A stretch of 64,000 nucleotides of DNA from Verrucomicrobiota bacterium (GCA_038744685.1 JBCDMB010000004.1:172664-236663); one strand, 5' to 3'; shown: positions 26,326 through 36,457, counted from the first letter of the stretch. Made by a program: numbers and translations. Notes: generated from the sequence alone by a model not told the origin.

Positions 26326-26354
26326 GTTATTCCTTGGTTTAAGATTCAATGTCA

Positions 26355-26375
26355 ATATACCCCTATAGGGTATAT
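26355..26375. promoter_or_regulatory. Inverted-repeat operator, probable CsoR-family site
   Basis: ATATACCC-N5-GGGTATAT, perfect 8-bp arms, lies in the 139-bp space between the Cys-rich gene and csoR. GC-tract repeats flanked by TA are typical of CsoR/RcnR-family operators. It is placed to control both divergent promoters. Confidence 0.7.
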
Positions 26376-26464
26376 GTTTCAAGAGGGAAAAGCGAATTTT
26401 TTACCGCAAGGAAATTCTGTTCCTGCACTTGCTCTGTTGAGTTCGATCAGGGTATTTTCTGTCT

Positions 26465-26737
26465 ATGTCAGAGGACAGTCCAGACTATCAAAATCAGCTT
26501 TCCCGTGTCCGACGGATTGCCGGTCAGGTGAGGGGAATTGAACGTATGATTGGCGAACAGGAGGAGTGCACCGCCATTTTGACCCAAGTCATTGCAGCGA
26601 GAGGGGCTCTCAAGTCTTTGGCGGAGGTTCTCATTTCGGAACACGTATCGCATTGTGTAGAAGGAGCATCGAGCGCAGAGGATTCCGAACGCCACCTGAA
26701 GGAATTACTCACGGTGTTGAAGCGTTATGTTTCCTGA
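26465..26737 (+). CDS. csoR: CsoR-family metal-sensing repressor
   Basis: A 90-residue all-helical DUF156 protein. It binds DNA as a tetramer without a helix-turn-helix and releases it on binding a metal. Visible features are helix 1 QLSRVRRIAGQVRGIERMI and the ligand set Cys35 (QEECTAI), His60 and Cys64 (ISEHVSHC). The C-H-C spacing is that of Cu(I)-sensing CsoR. RcnR has His at position 64, FrmR has Glu, and the persulfide sensor CstR lacks the His. It therefore most likely senses Cu(I). It is followed 31 nt later by a ZIP-like transporter gene, and the operator-like repeat is about 90 bp upstream, so autoregulation is expected. Confidence 0.9.
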   Translation: MSEDSPDYQNQLSRVRRIAGQVRGIERMIGEQEECTAILTQVIAARGALKSLAEVLISEHVSHCVEGASSAEDSERHLKELLTVLKRYVS

Positions 26738-26768
26738 TGGGCGAACTTTTTGATCGATTTTCTAGGGT

Positions 26769-27551
26769 ATGACTGGCTTCGATGTTTTATCCATAGTCCT
26801 GATACTCGGCATGACTTTGGGCTGCGGCTCTCTTCCGGTTTTTTTCGGGAAGACAGCTGCAGGACGGTTTCAACTGGGTTCGGCTTTTGCAGCGGGAGTC
26901 TTTCTTGCTCTGTCACTCCTGATCATGCTTCCGAACGGGATGGGTTTGTTCCAGAAATCCTTACCCAACCTAAACTACCCGCTAGCATCCTTTGTTGCGC
27001 TGCTTGCGTTTGTCCTGCTCCTCCTCCTTGAACACTTTGGTCGTCGAGGAAATCCAGTTGATTCTGAGGATTCGCCCTCTCCAGCGCTCTTTCCAATCGT
27101 GATGACGATCATGATTGGTATCCCTTCTTTTTTACTGGGGACGGCACTGGGAATCAGCGATATACCCGAGGCGGTGATCATTCTGGTCGCGATCCTAGCT
27201 CATAAGGGATCGGCTGGGTTCGCCCTCGCTCTGGCGATGATGCGGAGCACGATGAAGTTTTGGCAGGTGTTAGTCGCTTACATCGCGTTTGCCTGTGCAA
27301 CTCCTCTCGGAATTGTTTTAGGCGATCAACTTCACTTGTACCTGACGGGCGAGAGCGCTAATGCAGTGAAAGCGTTTGTACTCTCTCTGGCTGCTGGAGT
27401 CTTTCTCTTCATGGGAACTTTGCATGAGCAAAAGCACTCTCCATTGATCATCAACTGCTGCACTCCCGGTGGTTTCGCCGTCATGATGTTCGGTTTGCTG
27501 ATAACCGCCTTCGTTAGGTGGCTGCTGGACCTAGCCAATCACATTCACTAG
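26769..27551 (+). CDS. ZIP-family metal transporter (divergent)
   Basis: A 260-residue membrane protein with about eight hydrophobic segments. The best family signature is ILAHKGSAGFALALAMMRS followed by ACATPLGIVLGDQL. This resembles transmembrane helices 5-6 of the ZIP1-3 branch (HKG...PLGI). The helix-4 motif, normally HxxxEG, is replaced by GISDIPEAV, so part of the binuclear metal site has changed. A short His-free loop replaces the usual His-rich loop. Direct linkage to csoR suggests a role in copper or zinc homeostasis. Import versus export and the ion are not readable from sequence. Confidence 0.75.
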   Translation: MTGFDVLSIVLILGMTLGCGSLPVFFGKTAAGRFQLGSAFAAGVFLALSLLIMLPNGMGLFQKSLPNLNYPLASFVALLAFVLLLLLEHFGRRGNPVDSEDSPSPALFPIVMTIMIGIPSFLLGTALGISDIPEAVIILVAILAHKGSAGFALALAMMRSTMKFWQVLVAYIAFACATPLGIVLGDQLHLYLTGESANAVKAFVLSLAAGVFLFMGTLHEQKHSPLIINCCTPGGFAVMMFGLLITAFVRWLLDLANHIH

Positions 27552-27644
27552 TTTTGCGAATCCTCTGAGTTTTTTCGCCAGCTGATAAGCGATCCTCGCA
27601 TCTCCTCCTACGGTGCTGTATCTTCGCAGGAAAAATCGAGCTAT

Positions 27645-28697
27645 CTATGCGACGGTCACTTCGTTTTCGAGGTAGACGTCCTGAATTGCATGGAGAAGGG
27701 CGACGCCTTCTGCCATGGGTTTTTGGAAAGCTTTTCTTCCCGAGATTAAGCCCATACCGCCAGCCCTCTTGTTGATGACTGCTGTCCGAACGGCTTGTTG
27801 TAAATCGTTCTCGCCACTTCCCCCTCCGGAATTGATCAATCCCATCCGTCCCATGTAGCAATTCACTACCTGATACCTCGTCAGATCAATCGGATGGTCG
27901 GTGGTGAGTCGCTCGTAGACGAAAGGATGTGTCTTTCCGAACTGAAGGGCAGTGTAGCCACCATTGCACGTGGGCTGCTTCTGCTTGATGATATCAGCTC
28001 CTATCGAGACCCCCAAATGATTGGCTTGGCTCGTCAAATCGGAGGCCACGTGATAGTCGACTCCGTCCTTCTTGAAAGCACTATTCCGCAAATAGCACCA
28101 GAGAACCGTAAACATTCCCAACTCATGAGCACGACTGAAGGCCCGGGAAACTTCTTCGATCTGTCGATTGGATTCATCAGATCCAAAGTAGATGGTTGCT
28201 CCGACCGCGGCTGCCCCCATGTCGCTGGCTTGTTCAGCGGAGGCGAACATGCGCTGGTCAAATGTGTTGGGGTAGGTCAGCAACTCATTGTGATTCAGCT
28301 TCACGAGAAACGGAATTTTGTGAGCATATTTCCTCGAGACTGATCCTAGGACCCCTAACGTCGAAGCTACCGCATTGCAGCCTCCTTCTATCGCCAACTT
28401 AACGATATTCTCGGAATCAAAATATATCGGATTTGGGGCAAAAGAGGCACCCGCGGAATGTTCGATCCCTTGGTCGACGGGAAGTATCGATAGGTATCCG
28501 GTGCCCGCAAGACGGCCGTGATCGAAAACCGATTGAAGGTTTCTTAAAACATTCTCGGATCGGTCGCTATGGATAAGGATGCGGTCAATAAAGTCAGGTC
28601 CGGGGAGATGAAGACTTTCTTTTCCAACAGTAGTGCATGTGTGCTCCAACAGTGTTGTCGCTTCATCGCCTAGTAACGAGGTGATTTCTGTAATCAT
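27645..28697 (-). CDS. fbaB: Class I fructose-bisphosphate aldolase, DhnA type
   Basis: It cleaves or forms fructose-1,6-bisphosphate in glycolysis and gluconeogenesis by a Schiff-base mechanism. Its 350 residues equal E. coli FbaB in length and can be read along it without gaps: [26 protein letters not shown] (about 62-87), [53 protein letters not shown] with the probable Schiff-base Lys, and [15 protein letters not shown]. No metal-dependent class II enzyme is seen in the window. It converges on the ZIP gene, and the 257-bp upstream gap shows no other feature. Confidence 0.96.
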   Translation of the reverse strand: MITEITSLLGDEATTLLEHTCTTVGKESLHLPGPDFIDRILIHSDRSENVLRNLQSVFDHGRLAGTGYLSILPVDQGIEHSAGASFAPNPIYFDSENIVKLAIEGGCNAVASTLGVLGSVSRKYAHKIPFLVKLNHNELLTYPNTFDQRMFASAEQASDMGAAAVGATIYFGSDESNRQIEEVSRAFSRAHELGMFTVLWCYLRNSAFKKDGVDYHVASDLTSQANHLGVSIGADIIKQKQPTCNGGYTALQFGKTHPFVYERLTTDHPIDLTRYQVVNCYMGRMGLINSGGGSGENDLQQAVRTAVINKRAGGMGLISGRKAFQKPMAEGVALLHAIQDVYLENEVTVA

Positions 28698-28954
28698 GAC
28701 GGGTTCTGATTGAGGTTTCGGATTGTTTCGGGGTGGGGGAAGAGTGAGGAAGGATTGGCAACTGGAGAGAGGTTTTTTCGAGCTTCTTGTAGACCTAATA
28801 GTGGTCGGTAGTTAGTTTCTAATCACTGGAAGGGATTTCCGCCAGCTTGAAGAGAAACGAATCGCCCCCGAGAAACCCCTCTCCCCGCCGTTGGTGAAGA
28901 GCGTGGGCAGCGAGTAGACAAGGGTGGAGCAAAGTGATTAGGAGGGAAAAAGAT

Positions 28955-29905
28955 TCATGGTTGGGTTTGAGGTAGGGGCGCCAGAATGGATTCATAAAAC
29001 TCCGCTTCCTCAGGTGGCATACCCGGAAGCATAACCCGTATGGTGTAGTTTCCGTGCATCTTTCCGTCAATGATGTAGAGCCAATCGGAGAGATCGTTAC
29101 CTTCTGCAGTTACCTTATCTCCGAAGGATACGTTGGAAACGATCTGTGGTTCGTTATCAAGGGTCCCTTTGAATCCAGTTCCTTGGATCTCTACATCAAC
29201 CAGCCAGAAGTATTCGATATTGTCGCCATCCCGGATGGCTACTTTGATTGAGTACAACTCTCCTTCACCGTCACGAAACGCAGATCGAAAGGTATCCAGT
29301 GACGATCTGGCAGAACTCATAGCATCTTCCATTTGCGAATCATCATAATCTCCTCGAAAAAGAGTGTCCGGATTGTTGGATGATTCATTTCTCGCTAACG
29401 CCTCTATAATTCCTTTGAGGGCGCCCACTGCCTCCCGCGCCTGGGGTTCAGACTCTCTTCCATCTTCAATCTGAACGGTGATCGTGAGGAGTAGGTTGTC
29501 TGCGTAGACCGCATAATGACGGTAGTTCCAGTCTATTCCATCGGGAGATGAGTCGCTACTGTTTCTGAAGGTGAACCAGTTTTCGCCCTGTTGGTACACA
29601 TCTCTAGTCTCATTTACCGTTTTAAGCAGGTCTTTCGCTTCGGGTTCACTCAGACCATTTTCTTCCAAGTCCTTAAGCATCGTAATCCGTATTGACGCAG
29701 GTCCTTCTGGGTCGTCTTTTCGGGGCATTAGGAAAAGAGTATCCTCCGACTCTTGGATGAAATAGAACTGTGTAGGAATCTCGGTCTCGGCATGATGGTC
29801 TGAACCGATGCCGACGGTAATGCCTCCTCTACTCGCGCCGCTGATTCCGATGCAGATGAAGGCGATGAATGTGATTCTCCAAGTGGTTGATCTTGCTGGG
29901 GTCAT
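28955..29905 (-). CDS. Exported protein of unknown function
   Basis: A 316-residue protein with an N-terminal signal (WRITFIAFICIGISGAS). The mature part is hydrophilic and acidic, has no recognised motif, and includes a phrase like NYRHYAVYADNLLLTITVQI that suggests a beta-rich fold. No cysteines that would indicate a lipoprotein were seen. It is the last of four consecutive minus-strand genes for small exported or membrane proteins, 61 bp after its upstream neighbour. I do not recognise the family. Confidence 0.75.
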   Translation of the reverse strand: MTPARSTTWRITFIAFICIGISGASRGGITVGIGSDHHAETEIPTQFYFIQESEDTLFLMPRKDDPEGPASIRITMLKDLEENGLSEPEAKDLLKTVNETRDVYQQGENWFTFRNSSDSSPDGIDWNYRHYAVYADNLLLTITVQIEDGRESEPQAREAVGALKGIIEALARNESSNNPDTLFRGDYDDSQMEDAMSSARSSLDTFRSAFRDGEGELYSIKVAIRDGDNIEYFWLVDVEIQGTGFKGTLDNEPQIVSNVSFGDKVTAEGNDLSDWLYIIDGKMHGNYTIRVMLPGMPPEEAEFYESILAPLPQTQP

Positions 29906-29965
29906 TTGTGCGTTAGAGGTGGTGTTTTGAGTGAGAATAATACCCGACTCAGTGACATTTAATCG

Positions 29966-30310
29966 CTATTGTTCGGAGTTCGCGGAAACGACTGCAATAG
30001 CCAATATAAGTGAAAGCGAAAGCATCGAACCAAATACTACAGCTCCTGCAGAATGTTGTATGCTCATATTGAATTTCTTGTGCCACACGTTAGCGAGTCC
30101 TCCTAGGACTAAGACCAATATAGTGATGATCCACTTGAGTGGAATGACTTCTATGTTTGCTGCCAAACTGAAGGCGTATAGGCCCTTGTAGATCGAAATT
30201 GAAAGAACGAAACTAAGGATTGCTAGCCGACGAGCACTTCTCTTTCGGGCTTGGTCCGAAGCCTCTCTTTTGAGTCTTCTCTCACGCTTTTCAGAGAGTG
30301 TCGATGTCAT
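29966..30310 (-). CDS. Small membrane protein, three predicted spans
   Basis: The 114-residue product has a strongly basic N-terminus (EKRERRLKREASDQARKRSA). Hydrophobic segments lie at about 27-48, 59-76 and 87-108. Positive-inside reasoning puts the N-terminus in the cytosol. No family recognised. It sits 79 bp downstream of the next small exported gene and 60 bp before the 316-residue protein. Confidence 0.7.
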   Translation of the reverse strand: MTSTLSEKRERRLKREASDQARKRSARRLAILSFVLSISIYKGLYAFSLAANIEVIPLKWIITILVLVLGGLANVWHKKFNMSIQHSAGAVVFGSMLSLSLILAIAVVSANSEQ

Positions 30311-30389
30311 CCGCTTTCTTGAGTGCGGTTTCTCGATTCAACCTAAATGGGATATTCCAACGAAAAACCGGGATTGCTTTTTCGAGTGT

Positions 30390-30752
30390 TTATCGGATCC
30401 AGTATCCGCCGACTTTGCCATCTTTCATACTTAGTGTAGCAAGCGCATCATCGCCTTTTGAGAACTTCAGTTTCCAGAGAGTCACAGCAAAACCTTGCTG
30501 GTCAAGGGTTCCCAGATAAGTGACCTCAAATCCGTCTTTCATTCTCGGTTCAAGTTGGGCCACCACTGAGTCAAAGTCCTTTTTTGTGATTGTTTGAAAA
30601 GCAGGTTGGCTGATTTCCAGGAACAGTTTGTAGTCTCCCGTCTCGATTGACCGGAGGAGCCGAGCCGATTCCTCCTCGGCCCCGGGAGGAGCAGCGGCTA
30701 AGGCGACAGTCGCGCTTGCTAGGAGTGTGAGTAGGACGGCTATTCGTTTCAT
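30390..30752 (-). CDS. Small exported protein, SnoaL/DUF4878-like size and layout
   Basis: The 120-residue product has a clean signal peptide (MKRIAVLLTLLASATVALAAA). A single compact domain follows with alternating strands and helices (SIETGDYKLFLEIS, LGTLDQQGFAVTLWKLKF) and ends GKVGGYWIR. The layout is like small cystatin/NTF2-fold domains, but similarity is only by shape. It starts 14 bp downstream of the cyclophilin gene and is probably cotranscribed with it. Confidence 0.75.
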   Translation of the reverse strand: MKRIAVLLTLLASATVALAAAPPGAEEESARLLRSIETGDYKLFLEISQPAFQTITKKDFDSVVAQLEPRMKDGFEVTYLGTLDQQGFAVTLWKLKFSKGDDALATLSMKDGKVGGYWIR

Positions 30753-30766
30753 CGGTTAGTTGGCTT

Positions 30767-31960
30767 TTAGCGTGTGAGAGTGAAAGTGCCTCTACTGGGG
30801 AAGCTTCCGTTATTGGCGAAAATTGTTCCAGTATAACGACCGGCAATGGTACTCGTATTGAAGTTATCAAGCCCCAGTCGAAAACGGATAGGAACTATTC
30901 CGTTGGTAAAGACTAGCAGACTGCCGCCATAACCATCCGGCGTGTAGGTATAGGATGTGATGTTTCCCGAACCCAAATCACTTGAGGTGTAGGTGCCCGT
31001 CCCAACATCATCAAAGCTGTATGAAATGGTCCCTAGGCTCGTGTTTGAACCATCATCTACAATCAACGTTAGACTTAGGTTCCGGTTATCCAGTGACTGG
31101 GAAAAGACGGCATCGGGCGGGTAGGTTGCCACGCTTGTGCGGAAAAAGTATCTGGATTGTCCGTTTGTCAGCACTGTGAAGTCCATGGATACCGCGGCAG
31201 ATGCTTCCGCATCCAGAAACCGTTCCGAAGGAGTCCAGTTCTCTAAATCCGGGGAGTGGTATACGTTCGCTGTGCTGCGAGGAGACTGTAGAAATTCAAG
31301 GGCGGCTCCTGTGCCGTCGTGTTGAACAGTCGCGGAAGAAGCTTCAACGGTGGGGAGTGCGACCAGAGTTTCGTCGAAAGATACCCCTCCTTCTTTACGA
31401 ACGGTAATGGAGTTGATGACGACAGGGGTGAGGGGCTTGTCGGAACTGTCCGTTGCCACCGCGTTGATCGCATCACAAACCGATTGGCCGGCTGTGACCG
31501 TTCCAAAGACCGTGTGCTTTCCATCCAGTCCCGGCTGGGCCGACGCTGTGATAAAGATCTGGGACCCGTTGGTATTCGGACCCGAATTGGCCATCGATAC
31601 GATATAAGCGGCGTTATGGGTCAGCCCATTGTCCACCTCATCCCGGAAGTTGTAGCCGGGCCCGTCAGTCCCCTGACCGTTCCGGGAGCCTACTTGACTG
31701 ACAAAGCCGGCAATCACCCGGTGGAATACAATGCCCGTGTAGTAGGGAACCCCTATATTCACTGCTCCAGTCTCTTCATCGAGCCATGGAATGGTGCCCT
31801 CCGATAGACGAACGAAATTGGCGACAGCGAGTGGCGCGTTTCCATGGTCGAGCTGGATGGTAAAATCGCCTAAGGTGGTGGAGACATCGGCAAAGACTTG
31901 CCCTCGGCTTTGGCTAGCTGCAAGTAGACAGAGGAAAATAGAAACGCCGATAAATTTCAT
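30767..31960 (-). CDS. Exported cyclophilin-type peptidyl-prolyl isomerase with extra C-terminal domain
   Basis: After a signal peptide (MKFIGVSIFLCLLAASQS) comes a bacterial cyclophilin domain (about 20-190): GDFTIQLDHGNAPLAVANFV, GIVFHRVIAGFVSQVGS (catalytic Arg in FHRV), MANSGPNTNGSQIFITA and HTVFGTVTAGQSV. It should accelerate prolyl isomerisation in the periplasm. A further 200 residues form a beta-rich segment rich in Ser/Thr/Gly (ISYSFDDVGTGTYTSSDLGS; RYTGTIFANNGSFPSRG), not part of cyclophilins, perhaps an anchoring or binding domain. The ATG at 31960 is chosen over 32020 because the signal peptide starts there. Confidence 0.87.
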   Translation of the reverse strand: MKFIGVSIFLCLLAASQSRGQVFADVSTTLGDFTIQLDHGNAPLAVANFVRLSEGTIPWLDEETGAVNIGVPYYTGIVFHRVIAGFVSQVGSRNGQGTDGPGYNFRDEVDNGLTHNAAYIVSMANSGPNTNGSQIFITASAQPGLDGKHTVFGTVTAGQSVCDAINAVATDSSDKPLTPVVINSITVRKEGGVSFDETLVALPTVEASSATVQHDGTGAALEFLQSPRSTANVYHSPDLENWTPSERFLDAEASAAVSMDFTVLTNGQSRYFFRTSVATYPPDAVFSQSLDNRNLSLTLIVDDGSNTSLGTISYSFDDVGTGTYTSSDLGSGNITSYTYTPDGYGGSLLVFTNGIVPIRFRLGLDNFNTSTIAGRYTGTIFANNGSFPSRGTFTLTR

Positions 31961-32285
31961 CGCGAAATTGCTAGCAGAAATGTGAAACGGGGTAAAGGTT
32001 CGCTGAAACGTGAGTTGCACCAGCCTAGCAGTTTTTCATCGTATTCCGTAGCGTCCAGAGGGAGTTTGGCTGATTGGATGCCACATGAATCCTGATTGAG
32101 ACGATGGGGTCCCGAACTCACCAGCGGCGCTATACTCAAAACCTCCTCAGTATACCCTCAAAATACTCTGATTCGTAGCTACCTATCCCCTTCGAAGTAT
32201 CGAGAAGTTTGAGGTCTTTCCCAATCGTGACCGACGGGAGTGTCTCTCGATTCGCCGAAGACTGAGCAATACTCATTGGGAATGG

Positions 32286-32714
32286 TTAGATCTTTTTGCT
32301 CATCCGGATATGGTCAATTCCTACCCGGCTGAACCGTTCGCCTTCTGCTTGATAACCCTGTTTGTCATAAAATGCTTCTGCCATAACACGAGCGTCCATC
32401 ACGATCCTCTGGTATCCTCTCTCCACCATCTCCTTCTCCACTAATGTGAGTAGAAGCGCTCCGACACCTCTTCCTTGTCGAGTTGTCTTTACAGCCATTT
32501 GTCGGAATTGAACGCAGAACCTATTTAGAGGATCTACCGAGATGGAGGCAATCATCTCGAGTTCATCCAAAAGGCAGAAATGAAACTGTTCTGAATCTCT
32601 GGCTTTATCGCTTTCACTCAGTTTTAAGCCGAGGGGAATTCTAAGGCATTCCTCGCGAAGTCGAAGTGAATCCCTGTAGAGGTCATCGCCTACACTGTAC
32701 TCTTTGAATTTCAC
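32286..32714 (-). CDS. GNAT-family N-acetyltransferase
   Basis: The 142-residue product has the acetyl-CoA pyrophosphate loop RQGRGVGALLLTLVEKEM (about 85-102). The beta4 region FRQMAVKTTRQ precedes it and the beta5/beta6 end AEAFYDKQGYQAEGE follows. This matches the ElaA-like/GNAT small enzymes. It is cytosolic; the substrate is unknown. It stands alone with 265 bp of featureless sequence downstream of it (32021-32285) and 57 bp to the next minus-strand gene. Confidence 0.87.
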   Translation of the reverse strand: MKFKEYSVGDDLYRDSLRLREECLRIPLGLKLSESDKARDSEQFHFCLLDELEMIASISVDPLNRFCVQFRQMAVKTTRQGRGVGALLLTLVEKEMVERGYQRIVMDARVMAEAFYDKQGYQAEGERFSRVGIDHIRMSKKI

Positions 32715-32771
32715 TTCTTCGATGGACTGTATAACGACTTCGTTTGCAGAAAGATCGCTTCGATACTCAGA

Positions 32772-33329
32772 TCAACTCTTGGCACTTGTATTTCCTTCGG
32801 TCGATTTTCTCTGGGATCTAGGAGTCTTTTTCAACCGTTCCCATTCCAGCATCATTTTTGTCCTCGAGACGCCTGGATTGGAATTGGAAAAGGATTTCAT
32901 GAAGGCGTTTAGCTCGTTTTGCGCTAGCGGCGGCTGTGGTTTTCCCTTGGTTTGCCGGTAACACTCTACGGCTTCAGCTAGACTCCTTCCTACCTGTGTA
33001 TGGATGAAATGCCTAACGTTATGATTAAACCTGAAAGAAGGACCACAATGTTCCCTAAAGAACGCTCCTAATTTAGGATTACACTTCCAACCCTCTTCGA
33101 TCAGTGTTTCCAAGCGAAGTTCAGAAGGGAGCTTTTCGCCTGCTTTCGGTCTCGTGGGATCTGGCAGAGGTTTTCTTGCTAAGAATGCCGCAATCCGTAA
33201 CTCCAATTCTGGCTTCAAACCGCTGGAAGGAATCGAATGGGCTTTGCAGAAAGTGATTAACTCCTCCTTTTTCCAATACCAATCTTTGAACTCTTCGACC
33301 GGAAGGTCGCTTGTAAGCTTAGGGCGCAT
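32772..33329 (-). CDS. SAP-motif / DUF6434-like protein
   Basis: A 185-residue basic protein. The N-terminal part (MRPKLTSDLPVEEFKDWYW, then KEELITFCKAHSIPSSGLKP and ELELRIAAFL) reads as a SAP-type helix-extended-helix, a putative nucleic-acid-binding motif. The C-terminal part (FREHCGPSFRFNHNVRHFIH, SLAEAVECYRQTKG, NPGVSRTKMMLEWERLK) matches the conserved block I associate with DUF6434. No catalytic residues are evident. The frame stays open upstream to 33854, antisense to sucA, but the family start fits the ATG at 33329. The role is unknown. Confidence 0.7.
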   Translation of the reverse strand: MRPKLTSDLPVEEFKDWYWKKEELITFCKAHSIPSSGLKPELELRIAAFLARKPLPDPTRPKAGEKLPSELRLETLIEEGWKCNPKLGAFFREHCGPSFRFNHNVRHFIHTQVGRSLAEAVECYRQTKGKPQPPLAQNELNAFMKSFSNSNPGVSRTKMMLEWERLKKTPRSQRKSTEGNTSAKS

Positions 33330-33684
33330 TTGAACCTGATCAGTTGGAGAGTGGACGACACCAAAAAGCAACACAGGATTCACATCTCCAGAAGGGGTCC
33401 TCTGGATCGTTGAGAAGAGCGACGGTTGGTCGCTCTTTTGAGTCACGACACTTGGGATTTCCCGTGCTGAGAAGAGATCTAAAGACTCTGATGCGAAATT
33501 CTGGGTGGTCTTCTTTCGGGATGTTTTTAGTCTTTCATCCTGTTGGAACAAACGGCTTTTCGCCATATCCCGACAAAAGGGGAGCTCCCCAAAAAATAAT
33601 ATCTTTATATCAAGGTAAAAGGCTGTACGGGGCTTGACTACAGGGGTTACGGGGGCGTACGGTTCGGTTTTCGTATCCTCCAAC
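33330..33684. other. Divergent intergenic region before sucA
   Basis: This 355-bp region separates the SAP/DUF6434 gene from sucA. The minus-strand frame of the former runs on through it without a stop, but the residues look non-native. No RNA gene, operator or clear -35/-10 pair was recognised. Promoters for both sides presumably lie here. Confidence 0.4.
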
Positions 33685-36426
33685 ATGAACCACCTTTCCT
33701 TCGCTTCGCGGTCGAACAGTGATATTATCGACGACCGTTTTATCTTGTGGCGTGAATCTCCCGAATTGGTCGATCCTGAATGGAGGGCCTTTTTTGAAGG
33801 GTTTGAGCTTGCGATGCAGACCGCGAATGGCGGTGGGTCTTTGGCGGCAGACAACGAAACGGTTGTCTCGCAGATCCAAACGCGGGTTGTAGGGGCTATC
33901 TATGCCTACCGGTCGATTGGCCATACCGAGGCGGACTTCAATCCACTGATCAAGGAACTGGTTCCCAATCCACGGCTCTCGCTGACCCGGTTGGGTCTCG
34001 AGGAATCTGACCTCGATATGCAGTGTGATTCAGGCAATTTTCAAGGGGTGGATCGCTTGACGGTCCGCGAATTGATTGAGCGACTGCGCAAAGTCTACTG
34101 CGGAAAGATCGGTATTGAGTACCTCCACGTGCAGGAGACTCCGAAAAGGAGGTGGATTCAGTCGAAAATTGAACCGACTTGCTTCGATCCCGGTTACTCT
34201 GACGAGATCAAGGAGCAGATATACCGCCAGATTGCGATAGCGGAAGACTTCGAGCAAATGCTTCACTCCCGGTTCGTCGGACAAAAGCGTTTTTCTCTTG
34301 AAGGTGGCGAGACTTTGATCACGGCTCTGGATCGGATCCTCGAGAGGATGCCAGAGCTCAATGTAAAAGAGATGGTCATGGGAATGGCCCATCGGGGAAG
34401 GCTCAACGTTCTCGGGAACGTGGTTGGCAAATCACACGCCTACATTTTTCGGGAATTTTCTCCAGACTTCATTCCGGACAAAGATGGCGATCCATCAGGC
34501 GACGTGAAATACCATCTCGGTTACGAAAACCGCGTAACGACCGAAAGCGGCGAGTCAGTAGAAGTGAGGCTGGCGGCCAATCCTAGTCACCTGGAGGCAG
34601 TCAATTCGGTCGTGGAAGGAAAGGCGCGGGCACGGCAGAGAATTATTGGAGATACAGAGCGGAAACAGGTGCTTCCAGTCCTGATCCACGGCGATGCCGC
34701 AATCGCAGGACAGGGAGTGGTGGCCGAGGTCTGCAACTTCTCCAAGCTGAAGGGTTATCGGACTGGAGGCACGATTCATATTGTGGTAAACAATCAGATT
34801 GGCTTCACCACCGATCCTGAGGATGCGCGGTCGAGTCGTTACTGCACGGATGTGGCCAAGATGATCGAAGCTCCAATCCTCCACGTAAACGGAAACGACC
34901 CGCTCTCCGTAGCCTATGCGGCCGAGATTGCGCTCGAGTATCGCCAGGCCTTTCAGGAAGATATTTTTCTCGATATCTACTGCTACCGGAAGCACGGGCA
35001 CAACGAGTCAGACGAACCTGCATTCACTCATCCATTGCTCTACAAGAGGATTAGCGAAATGAAATCGCCTCGCGAAGAGCTACGTGAGAAGCTTGTTGGA
35101 GAAGGTGTGCTTTCCGAGGAAAAAGCCGATTCCATCGACGAAGCGATCCGGGACGATTTCGAAAAATCATTCGGAGAGGCCAAGTCAGGGGTGAAACCGA
35201 AAAGCGGGCAAAATCCGTTTGAGGGTTCGAATGCGGTGTTTCAACCAGGCTATAATTTTGACTCGATTCAGACCAAGGTCTCCGACGAGGAACTCAGCGT
35301 TGTAGCTAGTGTGCTTACGACCCTTCCCGAAAACTTCGCTATCAATCGGAAGATTCAGCGGCAGTTGAAGACGAAGTGGAAAGCGTTTGAAGACGACAAA
35401 GGTGTCGATTGGGCATTTGGGGAAGCTTTGGCGTTTGGCACTCTACTCCGCGAGGGAACCCCCGTTCGCCTATCAGGACAGGACAGCGAACGGGGAACGT
35501 TCAGCCAGCGCCACGCAGCGTTCTACGACATGGAGACCCGGGAAAGATACGTGCCGTTCAATCACATGGCTGAGGATCAGGCGCAGTTTTGCGTTCACAA
35601 TTCTCTCCTTTCAGAAGCTGCGGTGCTCGGTTTTGACTACGGGTATTCGCTTGAGTACCCGGAGATGCTGAGTTTGTGGGAGGCCCAGTTCGGAGATTTT
35701 GCGAACGGAGCGCAGGTAGTTATCGACCAGTTTATTTTTTCCAGCGAATCGAAATGGCAGCGAATCAGCGGGATCGTGCTTTTGCTTCCCCATGGATACG
35801 AGGGTCAGGGACCGGAGCATTCCTCTGCTCGTCCTGAGCGTTTTCTACAGAACTGTGCAGAGAATAATATTCAGGTCTGTAACCTGACGACTCCGGCTCA
35901 GTACTTCCATGTCCTGCGACGGCAGATGAAAAGGAAGTTCAGCAAGCCTTTGATCATTCTGACGCCCAAAAGCCTTTTACGGCACAAGATGGCGGTCTCT
36001 AAACGGGCGGAGTTTACTGGCGAGTGTTTTAATTCGATCCTCGATGATCCAACGTCGACAAAGAAGGAGACTACCTTGGTTTTGTGCTCGGGTAAGGTAT
36101 ACTATGATCTCCTAGAGGCTCGAAAACAATTGGGGCTCGATAGCGTTTCGATTATCCGGGTTGAACAATACTTCCCGTTCAACACCAAGTTCATGAAACG
36201 TGTGGCTGGAGCATACGAGGACGTGAAGCGAGTGGTCTGGTGCCAAGAGGAGCCTGCGAACATGGGTGCCTGGACTTTTCTCATGACTCGTCTGGAAGAG
36301 GTCTTCGGTTTCCGTCCGGAATATGCGGGCCGTTTGTCCAGCGCCAGCCCGGCGACCGGATTTTTGCCCCGGCACCTGGAAGAGCAGGAGGCTCTCGTGA
36401 AAAAAGCGCTGACTGGGGAAGAATAG
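33685..36426 (+). CDS. sucA: 2-oxoglutarate dehydrogenase E1 component
   Basis: Thiamine-diphosphate decarboxylase of the TCA-cycle 2-oxoglutarate dehydrogenase complex. The 913-residue product contains the E1o N-terminal motif ([22 protein letters not shown]) that docks E2. The ThDP site is around [19 protein letters not shown], with [41 protein letters not shown] and [22 protein letters not shown] transketolase C-terminal half has [35 protein letters not shown] and [22 protein letters not shown]. The ATG at 33685 ([11 protein letters not shown]) is preferred over 33634. sucB follows 31 bp later. The lpd (E3) gene is not in the window. Confidence 0.96.
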   Translation: MNHLSFASRSNSDIIDDRFILWRESPELVDPEWRAFFEGFELAMQTANGGGSLAADNETVVSQIQTRVVGAIYAYRSIGHTEADFNPLIKELVPNPRLSLTRLGLEESDLDMQCDSGNFQGVDRLTVRELIERLRKVYCGKIGIEYLHVQETPKRRWIQSKIEPTCFDPGYSDEIKEQIYRQIAIAEDFEQMLHSRFVGQKRFSLEGGETLITALDRILERMPELNVKEMVMGMAHRGRLNVLGNVVGKSHAYIFREFSPDFIPDKDGDPSGDVKYHLGYENRVTTESGESVEVRLAANPSHLEAVNSVVEGKARARQRIIGDTERKQVLPVLIHGDAAIAGQGVVAEVCNFSKLKGYRTGGTIHIVVNNQIGFTTDPEDARSSRYCTDVAKMIEAPILHVNGNDPLSVAYAAEIALEYRQAFQEDIFLDIYCYRKHGHNESDEPAFTHPLLYKRISEMKSPREELREKLVGEGVLSEEKADSIDEAIRDDFEKSFGEAKSGVKPKSGQNPFEGSNAVFQPGYNFDSIQTKVSDEELSVVASVLTTLPENFAINRKIQRQLKTKWKAFEDDKGVDWAFGEALAFGTLLREGTPVRLSGQDSERGTFSQRHAAFYDMETRERYVPFNHMAEDQAQFCVHNSLLSEAAVLGFDYGYSLEYPEMLSLWEAQFGDFANGAQVVIDQFIFSSESKWQRISGIVLLLPHGYEGQGPEHSSARPERFLQNCAENNIQVCNLTTPAQYFHVLRRQMKRKFSKPLIILTPKSLLRHKMAVSKRAEFTGECFNSILDDPTSTKKETTLVLCSGKVYYDLLEARKQLGLDSVSIIRVEQYFPFNTKFMKRVAGAYEDVKRVVWCQEEPANMGAWTFLMTRLEEVFGFRPEYAGRLSSASPATGFLPRHLEEQEALVKKALTGEE

Positions 36427-36457
36427 CTTTCCTGCCAGTCCAAAAACCGAAATAAAT

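Noticed and set aside
26326..26382. Longer start for the Cys-rich protein
   Set aside because: It would translate the operator-like repeat and lacks the AAGGA found before 26325.
28698..28954. Possible RNA gene in the gap before fbaB
   Set aside because: No stable hairpin, tRNA-like or riboswitch-like pattern could be read in it.
33330..33854. N-terminal extension of the SAP/DUF6434-like protein antisense to sucA
   Set aside because: The extension has no domain and would overlap the sucA start; the family start fits 33329.
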